From an uncultured Bacteroidales bacterium (GTDB lineage: Bacteria; Bacteroidota; Bacteroidia; Bacteroidales; Paludibacteraceae), in NCBI GenBank assembly GCA_902780495.1, contig CACZFM010000004.1, positions 62,001 through 126,000 of the forward strand: a stretch of DNA of 64,000 nucleotides, written 5' to 3'. Position 1 is the stretch's first letter. The number at the start of each line of letters is the position of its first letter. The translations under genes and the position numbers were made by a program. The notes below the pieces were generated by a model. That model was not told where the DNA came from, did not search any database, and saw only the letters and a list, made by a program, of their open reading frames with translations. Of this stretch, positions 1-9,667 are shown in pieces.

Positions 1-11
1 AGGTAGCTGAT

Positions 12-593
12 ATGGAAATAGCAAAACTAAGAGCTGCTAATGCCAAAAAAGCAATCTCAAAACGGATGGGTCAGGACCTGTTTACTCCGTGTATTGAAGA
101 TAGTTACGATAAGCCGGGTGAGTATATGGCAGGTCTTGGAATTGTTGAGAATGAAGATGAACGTGGATTAGCAGCAGTAAAAGCCAATCATAATGCTATT
201 GAGAATATCGCGTCGCGGTACATAGGCGCAATTAAAAATGGAATGTCTTTGTATTATAAAGATGTAACTCCACGTTCCCGTGATAAAGCCAAAGAAAATG
301 AGAACGAAGGCAATGTGGAAGCTGTGGGAATGAAAGTAATTGAGAAATATGCAAATACTGTATGTGGTCCTATTTTTGAGCAAGACGATATGGGTGGATA
401 TACATGCTATGTTGCTATTCATGTTCCTTTAAAGAATGTAGTTAATGAGACTATTGATGAATTGGGCATTATCCAAACGGATGCAGATCGTCAACGTTTT
501 CGTGATTATATGAACCAAGAACTGGAAAAACAAGCACAAGCTGCCTCCGCAGAAAAAGCAGAATTGGAAAAGATGCGTGAAGAGCTAAAATAA
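12..593 (+). CDS. LPP20-like domain protein, possibly 5' truncated
   Basis: A 193-residue soluble protein without a visible signal peptide. Codons upstream of the ATG at 12 stay open to the window edge, so the true start may lie outside. Its core resembles the next two proteins: a helix near residues 50-75 (GLAAVKANHNAIENIAS), then a Cys-containing strand pair (TVCGPIFEQDDMGGYTCYVA, about residues 116-135). The C-terminal 30 residues are Lys/Glu/Ala-rich and probably helical. The arrangement recalls the LPP20 fold of small envelope proteins, but that is inference from pattern, not a search. It is followed 13 bp later by the next paralogue, so they are probably co-transcribed. Function unknown. 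Confidence 0.7.
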   Translation: MEIAKLRAANAKKAISKRMGQDLFTPCIEDSYDKPGEYMAGLGIVENEDERGLAAVKANHNAIENIASRYIGAIKNGMSLYYKDVTPRSRDKAKENENEGNVEAVGMKVIEKYANTVCGPIFEQDDMGGYTCYVAIHVPLKNVVNETIDELGIIQTDADRQRFRDYMNQELEKQAQAASAEKAELEKMREELK

Positions 594-606
594 CAACTGC
601 GTAACA

Positions 607-1029
607 ATGCGAAAATTAATTATATTTATTGGTTTATTCCTAATGCCCGCTTTCGGGTGGGCATTAGGAATGCCCAAATGGATAAAGCACTTACCCAAAG
701 CTGGTAATGATACCTATTACTATCGTGTGACAAAAGCCGAAGGATCAACTTATGGTGATGCTTACGTAAAGGCCTTCTCAATGGCTATATTAGAAAGTCA
801 GTGGAAATTAGGTGTAAAGGTTACTAAAACGGATGATACCCATACTATAGAGCAATCCCTACAAAAAGACCTCACCCTAAAATCCAGTAATATGAATCTG
901 CCAATGAATAAGGTATGTGAGTATGAACAAGCGAGTCCTAATGGCGGAATTATTCTTTACTGCTTATGGCAAGTGGCTTGTTATGGCAATGTTAAAGCTG
1001 AATTTGAAAACTATTTAGATTGTGAATAG
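607..1029 (+). CDS. small secreted LPP20-like protein
   Basis: A 140-residue protein with a clear signal peptide (residues 1-19, ending FGWA). The mature part carries the block shared with both neighbours: W-x-K near residue 25, AEGSTYGDAYVKAFSMAIL (residues 45-63) and VCEYEQASPNGGIILYCLWQ (about 103-122). The conserved cysteines suit an exported protein. It lies 13 bp after one paralogue and 3 bp before the next, so the three are likely translated together. The family looks LPP20-like (a periplasmic or outer-membrane-associated fold), but no activity can be assigned. Confidence 0.75.
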   Translation: MRKLIIFIGLFLMPAFGWALGMPKWIKHLPKAGNDTYYYRVTKAEGSTYGDAYVKAFSMAILESQWKLGVKVTKTDDTHTIEQSLQKDLTLKSSNMNLPMNKVCEYEQASPNGGIILYCLWQVACYGNVKAEFENYLDCE

Positions 1030-1032
1030 AGT

Positions 1033-1959
1033 ATGAAAAAGTTATTACTTTTAGTGGTTTTCGGTAGCCTTGTAGTATCTGCTTCTGCAAAACTTACAAG
1101 AAAACCTACTTTTCGTCCAGATTGGACTTTCGAAGCTCCTGAATCTCATGAGACATCTTTTCTTTATGTTGTTGAACATGGAGAAGGAAGTACACAAAGA
1201 GAAGCACTTAATCAAGCAATTGGAAGAGTGTTTCAGAGTACAGCCAATCGTATAGGCCAGTTCGTTTCGACAGATGAGATAAATCGCGCAGTGCAAGCAG
1301 GGACTGATTATGAGGTTGTTTCTCGCAAGATGAAAGTACCAATAAATAAGGTATGTGAGTTCCCTGTGAAAAATCCTAATGGGAATTGGACGATGTATAT
1401 TCTTTGTCAAGTTGCGGTTGCTGGCAATGTTGTGCCGGAATTTAAACCATACAATGGATGTACGAATCATGAAAGATTTGACGAATTAGAGGCTATTTGG
1501 AACAAGCAGGTTCAAGATTCTATTAATGCAGTAAACAAAGTTAACAAAAAATCAAACGCTCGCTCACTTGTCGCATCTACATTTATTCCCGGTATGGGCC
1601 AGATGTTAAAAAAACAAGGTGGAAGTGGCGCTGCATTTTTGCTTAGTGAAGTGGCGCTTTTTGGAGGTGGTACAGTTTGCTATTTTTTAGGTCAAGAGCA
1701 ACTCAAGAAAATGAAGGCGGTTGGTACATCTTATGAGGATTATAAAACCGCAAAAAATATGAAAAATACATTAGATATTGCTATGTATGCAGCATTCGGT
1801 GCCGGTGTAGCTGTTCATGTTGGAAATATGGTTCACGCATGGGTGGTAGAGGATAAAAATCTTAAACAAAATTTCTCTTTCGTACCGGCGATTATTCCAT
1901 CGAATGAATATTCAATACCCTCTTACGCTTATGGTGCAGGAATTCAATTTAAATTCTAA
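1033..1959 (+). CDS. secreted LPP20-like protein with C-terminal membrane segments
   Basis: This 308-residue protein has a signal peptide (residues 1-19), a repeat of the neighbours' domain (GEGSTQREALNQAIGRVFQS near residue 50 and VCEFPVKNPNGNWTMYILCQ near 115), a polar linker, and a C-terminal region with a Gly-rich start (FIPGMGQMLKKQGG, about 190) and two hydrophobic segments (about 198-217 and 250-270). This tail resembles the DUF5683 type of envelope protein, by inference. The three paralogues plus the two following lipoproteins form an AT-rich, tightly spaced operon, suggesting a common envelope role. No catalytic residues are evident. Confidence 0.75.
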   Translation: MKKLLLLVVFGSLVVSASAKLTRKPTFRPDWTFEAPESHETSFLYVVEHGEGSTQREALNQAIGRVFQSTANRIGQFVSTDEINRAVQAGTDYEVVSRKMKVPINKVCEFPVKNPNGNWTMYILCQVAVAGNVVPEFKPYNGCTNHERFDELEAIWNKQVQDSINAVNKVNKKSNARSLVASTFIPGMGQMLKKQGGSGAAFLLSEVALFGGGTVCYFLGQEQLKKMKAVGTSYEDYKTAKNMKNTLDIAMYAAFGAGVAVHVGNMVHAWVVEDKNLKQNFSFVPAIIPSNEYSIPSYAYGAGIQFKF

Positions 1960-1965
1960 ATTACA

Positions 1966-3678
1966 ATGAAATCAAGATTTATTTTGCTTGGCGTATTCGC
2001 TTCTATTCTCATAGGCATGACTGCTTTGTTTGTTAGTTGTAAAAATGAGGTAAATGTCATTGTTCAATATGTTGGTAAGGTGGTGTATAAAGGAACAACT
2101 ACGCCATTCCCCAATCTCGAAGTTAAGATTACTAATGGAGGAAAGATTCATGCCGTTAGCCATACAGACGACTACGGAAGTTTTACGCTTAGTGCGATAA
2201 TAGATGAAATTGATGGTTCATACTATGTATTAATTGGCGATTCTTCTTGTGTAACGAGACGAATTGAACTGAGTGGTTATGGTCAAGCAAAAATTGATCT
2301 AGGTACAATAGAGATAGAGGGCCCTGCATTGCCAACTGTAACAACGAAGCAGGTGAGTGATGTTTCAGATACAAAAGCAACCTGTGGGGGGAATGTTACT
2401 GCCGATGGCCGTTCTTCGATCACAGCACGTGGTGTGTGCTGGTCTAAGGCAGAATACCCGACTGTTGATAATGACCATACTACTAATGGTTCTGGATTGG
2501 GGGAGTTCAAAAGTCAAATAACAGGAATAGAGGCTGGCGCAACGTATTATGTGCGCGCATATGCCACAAATAAACAAGGAACTGCATATGGCAATCAAGT
2601 TACATTCTCTACTTCGACCGGTCTACCACTGGTAACTACCGATGACGTAAGTAATATCTCTGCAAATACAGCTACATGTGGCGGAAATGTAGCAGCAAAT
2701 TCGGGTTACATTATTACAGCTCGTGGAATATGTTGGAGTGATAAGACCGCGACACCAACAATCAACAATGATCACACTGAAGAAGTCGCTAATACGGGGC
2801 ATTTTTCCAGTATAATGCTAGGTTTAGCACCTAATGTGACTTATTATGTGCGCGCTTACGCAGAAAATGAAAAAGGTATAAATTATGGTGAAACAAAGAC
2901 ATTTAAAACTTTTAATGGATTACCTTCTATAAGCACCATTTTCATTGGGGAAAACGTAACAGAAACGACTGCTATTTCAGGAGGACAAATAAGTGATGAC
3001 AGTGGATATCCTGTGATAGAACGTGGTGTGTGTTGGAATACTATGCCTTCTCCAAATATCAACAATAATAAGACAATAGATGGCAGCGGTATTGGCAATT
3101 ATTATAGTGAGATAACGGGGATTGATCTTACTGGGGCGAACACATATTATGTTCGTGCATATGCGACAAATGAGAACGGCACTGCTTATGGTAATGAAGT
3201 CGTTCTTAATAAACAAAATCTAGAATATAAAAATTTGCCAAGAATTGAAGTGGATGGATATATATATGTACTGTTTCATGATATAGGTGAAATGTTTTAT
3301 TACGAAGCTGTACAAGAGGTGGAATCCATGACTTTCGCTGGTTATAACGATTGGATGTTAGTTCCCAGTTCTGACCAAATGCGATACATCATGGTAACAC
3401 TGCTTGATGGATGGAAAGATTCATGGGGAAATCCTGTTATTGTTTATACAAAAGAAAATCCATCTCCTACGTCTGACTTTCCTTGTGCAGGATATTATTG
3501 GATAAGTGATTCCGGATGCATAGATGGTTATCAAATGACTGTATATTGCGAACCTGCAGAAATGTACGATTGGACAACTTATACTGCCTATAACGCAACA
3601 TCATCAGTTCCCTATTGTTCTCATGTCTCATCGAACCGCAATCGGGTTCGTCCAATGAGACGCTATAGGAAATATTGA
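1966..3678 (+). CDS. lipoprotein with FN3-like repeats and C-terminal DUF1566-like domain
   Basis: A 570-residue SPII lipoprotein: the lipobox LFVSC places the lipidated Cys at residue 25. Residues 35-115 form a carboxypeptidase-regulatory-like beta domain. About three FN3-like repeats of roughly 95 residues follow, each with ARGVCWS in the middle and TYYVRAYATN near the end. The last 140 residues are different: GYNDWMLVPSSDQMRYI and GYYWISDSG match the style of the DUF1566/Lcl C-terminal domain. The stop is 72 bp before a longer relative, and the start is 6 bp after the preceding gene. Probably displayed on the cell surface or in the periplasm as an adhesin or structural protein; no enzymatic motif is seen. 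Confidence 0.8.
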   Translation: MKSRFILLGVFASILIGMTALFVSCKNEVNVIVQYVGKVVYKGTTTPFPNLEVKITNGGKIHAVSHTDDYGSFTLSAIIDEIDGSYYVLIGDSSCVTRRIELSGYGQAKIDLGTIEIEGPALPTVTTKQVSDVSDTKATCGGNVTADGRSSITARGVCWSKAEYPTVDNDHTTNGSGLGEFKSQITGIEAGATYYVRAYATNKQGTAYGNQVTFSTSTGLPLVTTDDVSNISANTATCGGNVAANSGYIITARGICWSDKTATPTINNDHTEEVANTGHFSSIMLGLAPNVTYYVRAYAENEKGINYGETKTFKTFNGLPSISTIFIGENVTETTAISGGQISDDSGYPVIERGVCWNTMPSPNINNNKTIDGSGIGNYYSEITGIDLTGANTYYVRAYATNENGTAYGNEVVLNKQNLEYKNLPRIEVDGYIYVLFHDIGEMFYYEAVQEVESMTFAGYNDWMLVPSSDQMRYIMVTLLDGWKDSWGNPVIVYTKENPSPTSDFPCAGYYWISDSGCIDGYQMTVYCEPAEMYDWTTYTAYNATSSVPYCSHVSSNRNRVRPMRRYRKY

Positions 3679-3750
3679 TGTATAAATCAAGGGATATTAC
3701 TAGCTCTCGCCTGCGGCGCAGGAGTGCAAATCAAAATCTAATAATCAACA

Positions 3751-6591
3751 ATGAAAACAAGATTCACATGGATCGGCATCATAGCCACACTGTTAGTAAC
3801 TGTTAGTACAATCTTTGTCGCATGTAACAAGGATGACCCGTCAGAAAATGTTCGTTACACGGGGCGTGTGGTATATCTCAACACCACCACTCCTTTTCCG
3901 GAGTGTCTTGTACAGGTGACAGATGGCTCCAATATCCATTGTCAAGCCTATACAGATGCCGATGGGAGTTTCTCCTTGACGGTTCGTGTCGGTGAAATAA
4001 ACGGAAACTACTATCTCTTAGCGGGAGACGAGACATGTGTCCCAAAGAAAGTATCTTTGGGCGGCTATGGTCGAGCCGAAGTGGATCTTGGAGTCATTGA
4101 AGTGGAAGGTCCTTCTATTCCAGTAGTCGTGACAGAAGAAGTTTCTTCTATGTCGGGCACATGTGCTATAGCAAGAGGAGAGGTAATTTCCGATGGGCGT
4201 CTATCGTTATCTGCCCGTGGAGTATGCTATGGTACTAAGCCTTATCCTACTATAAATGACACCTATACGTTTGAGGGAACTACAACAGGACAATTTACAA
4301 CTAAATTAGAGAACTTGGAAACTAAAACAATATATTATCTGCGCGCATACGCAACCAATCGGTTAGGAACTGCCTACGGTGATCAAATGGTGTTCGTAAC
4401 CACGGAAGGATATCCCGTAGTACAGACTAACCCTGCGGCAGATATAACGTTTAATAGCGCTCTCATTAGCGGTGAAATTATTGATGATGGTGGTAGTCCA
4501 CTTGAGGATTATGGAATATGTTGGAGTGATAATGTGACTCCTACTATTACTGATTCCTACCATTCATGCAAGAATCAAGTAGATTTTGCTCATAAAATTG
4601 AAAATCTAGAACGGAATACGGCTTACTACGCTCGCGCGTATGCTCGTAATTCTGCTGGATTGAGTTATGGAAACGAAGTTAGTTTTATTACGATCAATGG
4701 TCTGCCAACTATATCTACAAACAGTATAATAAATATTCATTCTACGTATGCTACTTGCGGAGGACAAGTGTTATCGGATGGAGGATATCCTATTACTGCT
4801 CGCGGAGTATGTTGGAGTTCTATCTTCGCAGCTCCTACTATAGAGAATAACCATACGGTTGATGGTAAGGGATTAGGGACATTTATCAGCCAATTAACAG
4901 GTTTGTCTCCGGAAACCGAATATTATGTTAGAGCATATGCAACCAATTCTGCGGGTACAGTATATGGGGAGCAAGTGCGTTTTGTAACCATAGATGGCCT
5001 TCCACAGGTCAAAACAAGTAGAGTTACTAACATACAAGGCGCAAGTGCAACCTGCGGAGGGACAATCACGTCAGATGGGGGAAGTTCTATTACTGCTCGC
5101 GGAGTATGTTGGAGCGCAGTTACTGCTTCCCCGACGATTGACGACTCGCACACCACAGATGGTGTGGGAAATGGTACATTTGTCAGCCACTTGACTAATC
5201 TAAATGAAGCTACTTCGTACTATGTTAGAGCATATGCCACTAATTCATCAGGCACGAGTTATGGCGAACAAGTTTATTTTACCACCTCCATTGATGAAAA
5301 AGCAGCTGCTGTTACGACTCTTCCGGTGACAAATATCACTTCATCCTGTGCAACATTAAACGGAAATATAACAGAGGTCGGGTATCCTGCATATACGGAG
5401 AGAGGGTTCTGTTATAATACAAGTGGATCGCCTACTATATATGACGTAAAATTGAAAATAAACGGGGCGGGGAAAGGTGCGTATGCGGCAAATATCACTT
5501 TTCAAACCAGCGGAACGGAGGATTATTATGTGCGTGCATATATAATACAAAACAATCAAGTAATATATGGTAATCAGGTCACGTTCGGACCTGAAGTTGT
5601 AGGCCCGTCTATTTTTATAGGGAACGTGGAAAATGTTGGCCCCAGTTATGCAACTATGAATGCTTCAATTTCTAATGCTGGTGAACCTGTTTACTCTAAA
5701 CGAGGATTCTGCTATGGGCAATATACAGATCCCAAAATCGAATATGGAAATTGTCAATATACAGAAGAAAGTGCGTCAAGAGCCGAAGTGTATAGTACTA
5801 CTTTAACTAATTTACATCCTAACACAACTTACTATGTGGCGGCATACGTAGAGTGGTTGGGACATAGAGTCTATTCAAGTGTTCGCTCGTTCCAAACACA
5901 GCAAGAAGTCACCGTTTTAATGGAAAGTGATTTATTAAATGCACAATGCGTGGTAAATAATTCTACAATTACTTGGTCAGGAACTCTTTTAGGCGGAACT
6001 TACACCTCAATATCCTATGTGTCATTAGGTTTTGTGTATGATAAAAATCCTAATCCGACTGTTGGTAATGGAACTGCAACTCAGGTCGCGTACAACAATA
6101 CTCAAACTAATAACGGAATATTAGGTTTTTATTCCAATGTTTCTGGTTGGGAAAATGCTACTACATATTATGTGCGAGCTTATGTGCAAATGTCATACGG
6201 TTATGTGTATTCTGACCAAATCACCATACAAATGTCTCCCATTGCGCCGAATATTCAGACTTATGCTGTAGCTGAATTACAAGCACAGAACGAAGGAACT
6301 TCTTCTGAATATTGGCAAGCTCAGTTTCAAGGAATAGCCTACTCGGGCGGAACGCCACCTATGCAGGACTGGGGATTTGTGTATGGGACAAATAGTAATC
6401 CTCAAGTAAATGATGGATTATCAATACAAGTATCCCGCCAAAAACATGTAGCAGTCCCTAATACAAGTTATTATGCTTTTGCAACGATGGTAACGGGTTT
6501 ACAACCGAACAAGATATATTACGTAAGAACCTTTGCAAGAACAGCTGCTGGTTATACGTATGGAGGGGTGCTATCCTTCAGTACGTATTAA
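3751..6591 (+). CDS. large lipoprotein with about nine FN3-like repeats
   Basis: A 946-residue lipoprotein with lipidated Cys at residue 25 (IFVAC) followed by NKDD, which resembles the Bacteroidota lipoprotein surface-export signal. After a regulatory-like beta domain (about 35-115) come roughly nine repeats of about 92 residues; the first five are close copies (ARGVCWS, YYVRAYATN), the later ones diverged. Near-identical DNA occurs between repeats (for example around 4790 and 5088), which could allow changes in repeat number by recombination. It differs from the upstream paralogue by lacking the DUF1566-like end. Likely a surface-exposed, extended binding protein; ligand unknown. A terminator-like hairpin follows the stop. 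Confidence 0.8.
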   Translation: MKTRFTWIGIIATLLVTVSTIFVACNKDDPSENVRYTGRVVYLNTTTPFPECLVQVTDGSNIHCQAYTDADGSFSLTVRVGEINGNYYLLAGDETCVPKKVSLGGYGRAEVDLGVIEVEGPSIPVVVTEEVSSMSGTCAIARGEVISDGRLSLSARGVCYGTKPYPTINDTYTFEGTTTGQFTTKLENLETKTIYYLRAYATNRLGTAYGDQMVFVTTEGYPVVQTNPAADITFNSALISGEIIDDGGSPLEDYGICWSDNVTPTITDSYHSCKNQVDFAHKIENLERNTAYYARAYARNSAGLSYGNEVSFITINGLPTISTNSIINIHSTYATCGGQVLSDGGYPITARGVCWSSIFAAPTIENNHTVDGKGLGTFISQLTGLSPETEYYVRAYATNSAGTVYGEQVRFVTIDGLPQVKTSRVTNIQGASATCGGTITSDGGSSITARGVCWSAVTASPTIDDSHTTDGVGNGTFVSHLTNLNEATSYYVRAYATNSSGTSYGEQVYFTTSIDEKAAAVTTLPVTNITSSCATLNGNITEVGYPAYTERGFCYNTSGSPTIYDVKLKINGAGKGAYAANITFQTSGTEDYYVRAYIIQNNQVIYGNQVTFGPEVVGPSIFIGNVENVGPSYATMNASISNAGEPVYSKRGFCYGQYTDPKIEYGNCQYTEESASRAEVYSTTLTNLHPNTTYYVAAYVEWLGHRVYSSVRSFQTQQEVTVLMESDLLNAQCVVNNSTITWSGTLLGGTYTSISYVSLGFVYDKNPNPTVGNGTATQVAYNNTQTNNGILGFYSNVSGWENATTYYVRAYVQMSYGYVYSDQITIQMSPIAPNIQTYAVAELQAQNEGTSSEYWQAQFQGIAYSGGTPPMQDWGFVYGTNSNPQVNDGLSIQVSRQKHVAVPNTSYYAFATMVTGLQPNKIYYVRTFARTAAGYTYGGVLSFSTY

Positions 6592-6604
6592 TTTTCTAAC
6601 CTCA

Positions 6605-6631
6605 TTATTGTCCACTAAAAATGGACGATAA
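6605..6631 (+). terminator. terminator-like hairpin after lipoprotein operon
   Basis: TTATTGTCCA pairs with TGGACGATAA (ten pairs, one G-U) around a 7-nt A-rich loop, 14 bp after the lipoprotein stop. It is followed by AT-rich sequence but no strong T run, so termination is inferred from position. From here to 6874 (where the convergent fic gene ends) no gene is visible. Confidence 0.5.
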
Positions 6632-6874
6632 ATATTAGAAGTTAAACAATAACGGTTTCCTTAAATCGGAATGATCTTTGTGCATATAGAGAAATGTACT
6701 CAAAAAATGGGATGACTGGGATATTGCAATAATCCCTCAAACACCCATCTGTAACGTCCGTAATGCGTCCGTGATGCGAATGAAAATGAGTAGTAAATAA
6801 ACTGAAATACAGCGCAGCAGTCTCAACAACTGCTCGCAACAACGATCTTTGAAATATTGTCGAATCAATGTCCG

Positions 6875-7909
6875 TTAAAAATATTCACGAACGGCAAATT
6901 CATATTGGTTGATAAATATTTGTTTCAAGGCAGATAAGTTGTTCTGCTCATAGAAAAGCAACATAGCTTTCTTATAATCAATCGAATCAACTGTTCTAAA
7001 CGATAACGGACAATAACCATAGGCAATCAATAGTGCATTACTTGTGATGCGAGCAGTACGCTTATTACCATCCATAAATGGTTGGATATAACTAAGTAAT
7101 ACAAGTGCAAGCAGAGCTTTCTCGAATACATACTGCTTGCTATTGATCAGCGTACAGGTGTCATGCATTGCTTCGCGAATTTGGAATTCATTGTCTAACG
7201 GACGGTATTGAGTACCGGTAATACCCACCCGCCTGTGCCGTAAACCTTTGTCAACCGAGAGCTCTTTGGTAAGCAATGTGTGAATATCCTCAATATGACT
7301 AATGGTCAGTTCTTTGAGGTAATCGGGATTATCCAAGACAAAGCGCAATGCATCTTTGTGATTTAATAGCATCACCGCTTCCTCTTTGGTCTTGCCATCA
7401 GCCGTCTTGCTCTCGCGCAACAATCGCTCGGTCTCCAACAATGAGTAGGTGTTGCCTTCTATTTGGGAGGATTTCCAACTGAGGTCTATACCTAAACGTT
7501 CCATCTCTCGGCGGTACTCTCTTTCACTCATTTCTGACAAATGCGACAGAAATTCCTCCTGCAAGGCGTTAAGATGAGCTAATTCCTCTTCAGAGAACAA
7601 TGTTACTTGAGGTAGTTGCTCATTGATAAGAGCAAAGTTAAACCCCGTCTGTACTTGTCGCTCATCTACACCTTGTGCAAAATATGTGTCCAGCGAAATA
7701 GGCATCAGTATGTGCGCTTTCGGGGTCAATGAGTACTTGGTCGCTTTTCCGGCTCCGGAGGGACTAATGTCTTTGTTAAGAACAGCGGTAGCCAATAGAC
7801 GTTTCATAGTTGCATCACTACCGAAAAAACCGATTCCGGAAGCTATGTCATGGCGCGACCGTAAAGGGTTGAAATGCAAAAATTGCAATATGTCTCTATA
7901 AGCATCCAT
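6875..7909 (-). CDS. Fic-family protein with degenerate active-site motif
   Basis: A 344-residue Fic protein with an N-terminal helical region, an inhibitory-helix motif SSQIEGN (S147-xxx-E151-G152) as in Fic enzymes held inactive by an N-terminal Glu, and a Fic core motif reading QPFMDGNKRTAR. In active Fic AMP-transferases the core begins with the catalytic His (HPFxDGNGR); here the codon at 7082-7084 gives Gln276, and the second Gly is Lys as in Doc-like proteins. AMPylation is therefore doubtful; it might bind nucleotide, use another chemistry or act in regulation. A promoter with canonical spacing lies at 8001-8031 on the same strand. It stands alone, with no antitoxin-sized gene beside it. 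Confidence 0.85.
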   Translation of the reverse strand: MDAYRDILQFLHFNPLRSRHDIASGIGFFGSDATMKRLLATAVLNKDISPSGAGKATKYSLTPKAHILMPISLDTYFAQGVDERQVQTGFNFALINEQLPQVTLFSEEELAHLNALQEEFLSHLSEMSEREYRREMERLGIDLSWKSSQIEGNTYSLLETERLLRESKTADGKTKEEAVMLLNHKDALRFVLDNPDYLKELTISHIEDIHTLLTKELSVDKGLRHRRVGITGTQYRPLDNEFQIREAMHDTCTLINSKQYVFEKALLALVLLSYIQPFMDGNKRTARITSNALLIAYGYCPLSFRTVDSIDYKKAMLLFYEQNNLSALKQIFINQYEFAVREYF

Positions 7910-8000
7910 TATTCGATTCGGCTCATTTTTGTATTAAAAATAGAACAAATGTGGTGCGGTTTGAGCCGCAAAGTGTTGTATTTGAATCTCTTTTGAGCTG

Positions 8001-8031
8001 CAAAAGTACTGCTTTTTTTTGAAACACACAA
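8001..8031 (-). promoter_or_regulatory. Bacteroidota-type promoter for the fic gene
   Basis: On the minus strand TTG (8029-8031) and TACTTTTG (8001-8008) are separated by exactly 20 bp, directed at the fic start about 90 bp downstream. Confidence 0.6.
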
Positions 8032-8133
8032 ATATTTTTGCAAGAAAATAGAAATCCCCCGCTATTTTTTGATTCGACAATATCAGATAGATGCAAATAG
8101 ATTACACTGAAATACCTATAAACGAACATATAT

Positions 8134-9666
8134 ATGCGAAAGTTATTTTTGTTGGTTCTTCTCCTCTCTGCGCTACCGCTTGCTGCGCAGCAGGATGCGT
8201 TTGACAAGTTCAAACAGCAGCAGAACGACAAGTTCAATCAGTTCAAAACCGACAAGCAGGCGGAGTATGACGCGTTCCGCAAAAAGATGAACGATGACTA
8301 CGCGGAGTTCATGCGGAAAACATGGGAGGCTTTCCCCGTACACGAGGCGGACAAACCGATAAAGGAGAAAGAGGTGCCGCCTGTGGTCTATGAGGAACCC
8401 AAGCCGTCTCCTGCTCCGCAGCCCACTATTCCGCAAGAGGATGAAAAGCCCGCACCCAAGCCGCAGGAGGATACCGAGCCTGTGGAGATTCCTGTCAAAC
8501 CGACCGTGGTGGTGGTACCGGCGCCACAACCCGCACCGGAACCCATTGCGCCCGTCAAACCGAAAGAGGAACCCTATAAGAAAGTATCCGTCGGCTATTT
8601 CGGCACCATGGTCACTATCGGTTTTCCGACTAATGACAACCTCAAACTGCAGGCTTTGGAGGAGAATGCCATTGCGGACGCGTGGAAACAGCTGTCCGAC
8701 AGCCGCTACGACATCACCGTCAGTACGGCACTCAATGCACGTACGGCCAACAGCCTTTGCGACTGGGCGTATATGAAAATGCTGCAGGCCGTAACGGAGA
8801 AACAGTACGGCAAGACCAACGAGGCGGTGCTGATGCAGGCCTACCTGATGGCGCAGTCCGGCTACCGCATACGGCTTGGCATGGGCGAAAACAAACTGTA
8901 TATGCTCGTGGCGAGTCTGTACGACATATTCAGTATATCCTACTATGTCCTTGACGGGACGAAGTTTTACAACGTCAGCGGAGACAAGAATGTAAAAATG
9001 CAGATTACCAAAGCCGGTTTCGGGAAAGAGAAATCGCTGTCGCTGCAGATGACCAAACTGCCGCAACTGAACAGCGACCCGACACCCAAACGTACGTTCA
9101 CTTCGCGCAAAGGGGTGACGGCTTCCGCCAGTGTCAACAAGAACATGATTGACTTCTTCAACACTTATCCGCAGGCCTGCTTCAACGGTAACCAGTCCAC
9201 CCGCTGGGCCGCCTATGCCAACACGCCTCTTGAGAAGTCCGTCAGGGATATGCTCTATCCGCCCTTGAAAAGGACTGTCGCTGGCATGAAAGAGCGCGAG
9301 GCGGTAGGCATCCTTCTCAACTGGGTGCAGACGGCGTTCCAGTACGGCTACGATGACAAGATTTGGGGCTGCGACCGTGCTTTCTTTGCGCAGGAAACGC
9401 TCTATTACCCCTATTGCGACTGCGAAGACCGTGCCATCCTTTTCTCACGGCTGGTGCGTGACTTGGTAGGCTTGGATGTCGTGCTGCTCTACTATCCCGG
9501 ACATCTGGCGGCTGCGGTCGCGTTCAATGACAATGTCAGCGGGGATTATCTGACCTATAAAAATAAGAAGTACGTAGTCTGCGACCCCACCTATATCAAT
9601 GCCGGTGTGGGACGAACAATGCCTGGTATGAACAATCAGGAAGCGCAAATTATCGCGCTCAAATAG
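8134..9666 (+). CDS. secreted transglutaminase-like cysteine protein
   Basis: A 510-residue exported protein. A signal peptide (1-18, ending LAA) is followed by a charged Lys/Gln/Phe-rich coiled-coil-like stretch (20-65), a Pro/Glu-rich linker (about 75-155), a middle domain, and a C-terminal transglutaminase-like fold with the expected triad: C430 in YCDCEDRAILF, H457 in PGHLAAAV and D484 in VCDPTYI. Members of this superfamily are proteases, amidases or crosslinkers; the substrate cannot be inferred. The next gene starts 2 bp after its stop and is probably translationally coupled. I see no canonical promoter directly upstream. Confidence 0.8.
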   Translation: MRKLFLLVLLLSALPLAAQQDAFDKFKQQQNDKFNQFKTDKQAEYDAFRKKMNDDYAEFMRKTWEAFPVHEADKPIKEKEVPPVVYEEPKPSPAPQPTIPQEDEKPAPKPQEDTEPVEIPVKPTVVVVPAPQPAPEPIAPVKPKEEPYKKVSVGYFGTMVTIGFPTNDNLKLQALEENAIADAWKQLSDSRYDITVSTALNARTANSLCDWAYMKMLQAVTEKQYGKTNEAVLMQAYLMAQSGYRIRLGMGENKLYMLVASLYDIFSISYYVLDGTKFYNVSGDKNVKMQITKAGFGKEKSLSLQMTKLPQLNSDPTPKRTFTSRKGVTASASVNKNMIDFFNTYPQACFNGNQSTRWAAYANTPLEKSVRDMLYPPLKRTVAGMKEREAVGILLNWVQTAFQYGYDDKIWGCDRAFFAQETLYYPYCDCEDRAILFSRLVRDLVGLDVVLLYYPGHLAAAVAFNDNVSGDYLTYKNKKYVVCDPTYINAGVGRTMPGMNNQEAQIIALK

Positions 9667-9667
9667 G

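Noticed and set aside
8173..9066. 297-codon minus-strand frame opposite the transglutaminase-like gene
   Set aside because: Antisense shadow: composition rich in Arg, Leu and His; the plus-strand gene has a signal peptide and a catalytic triad.
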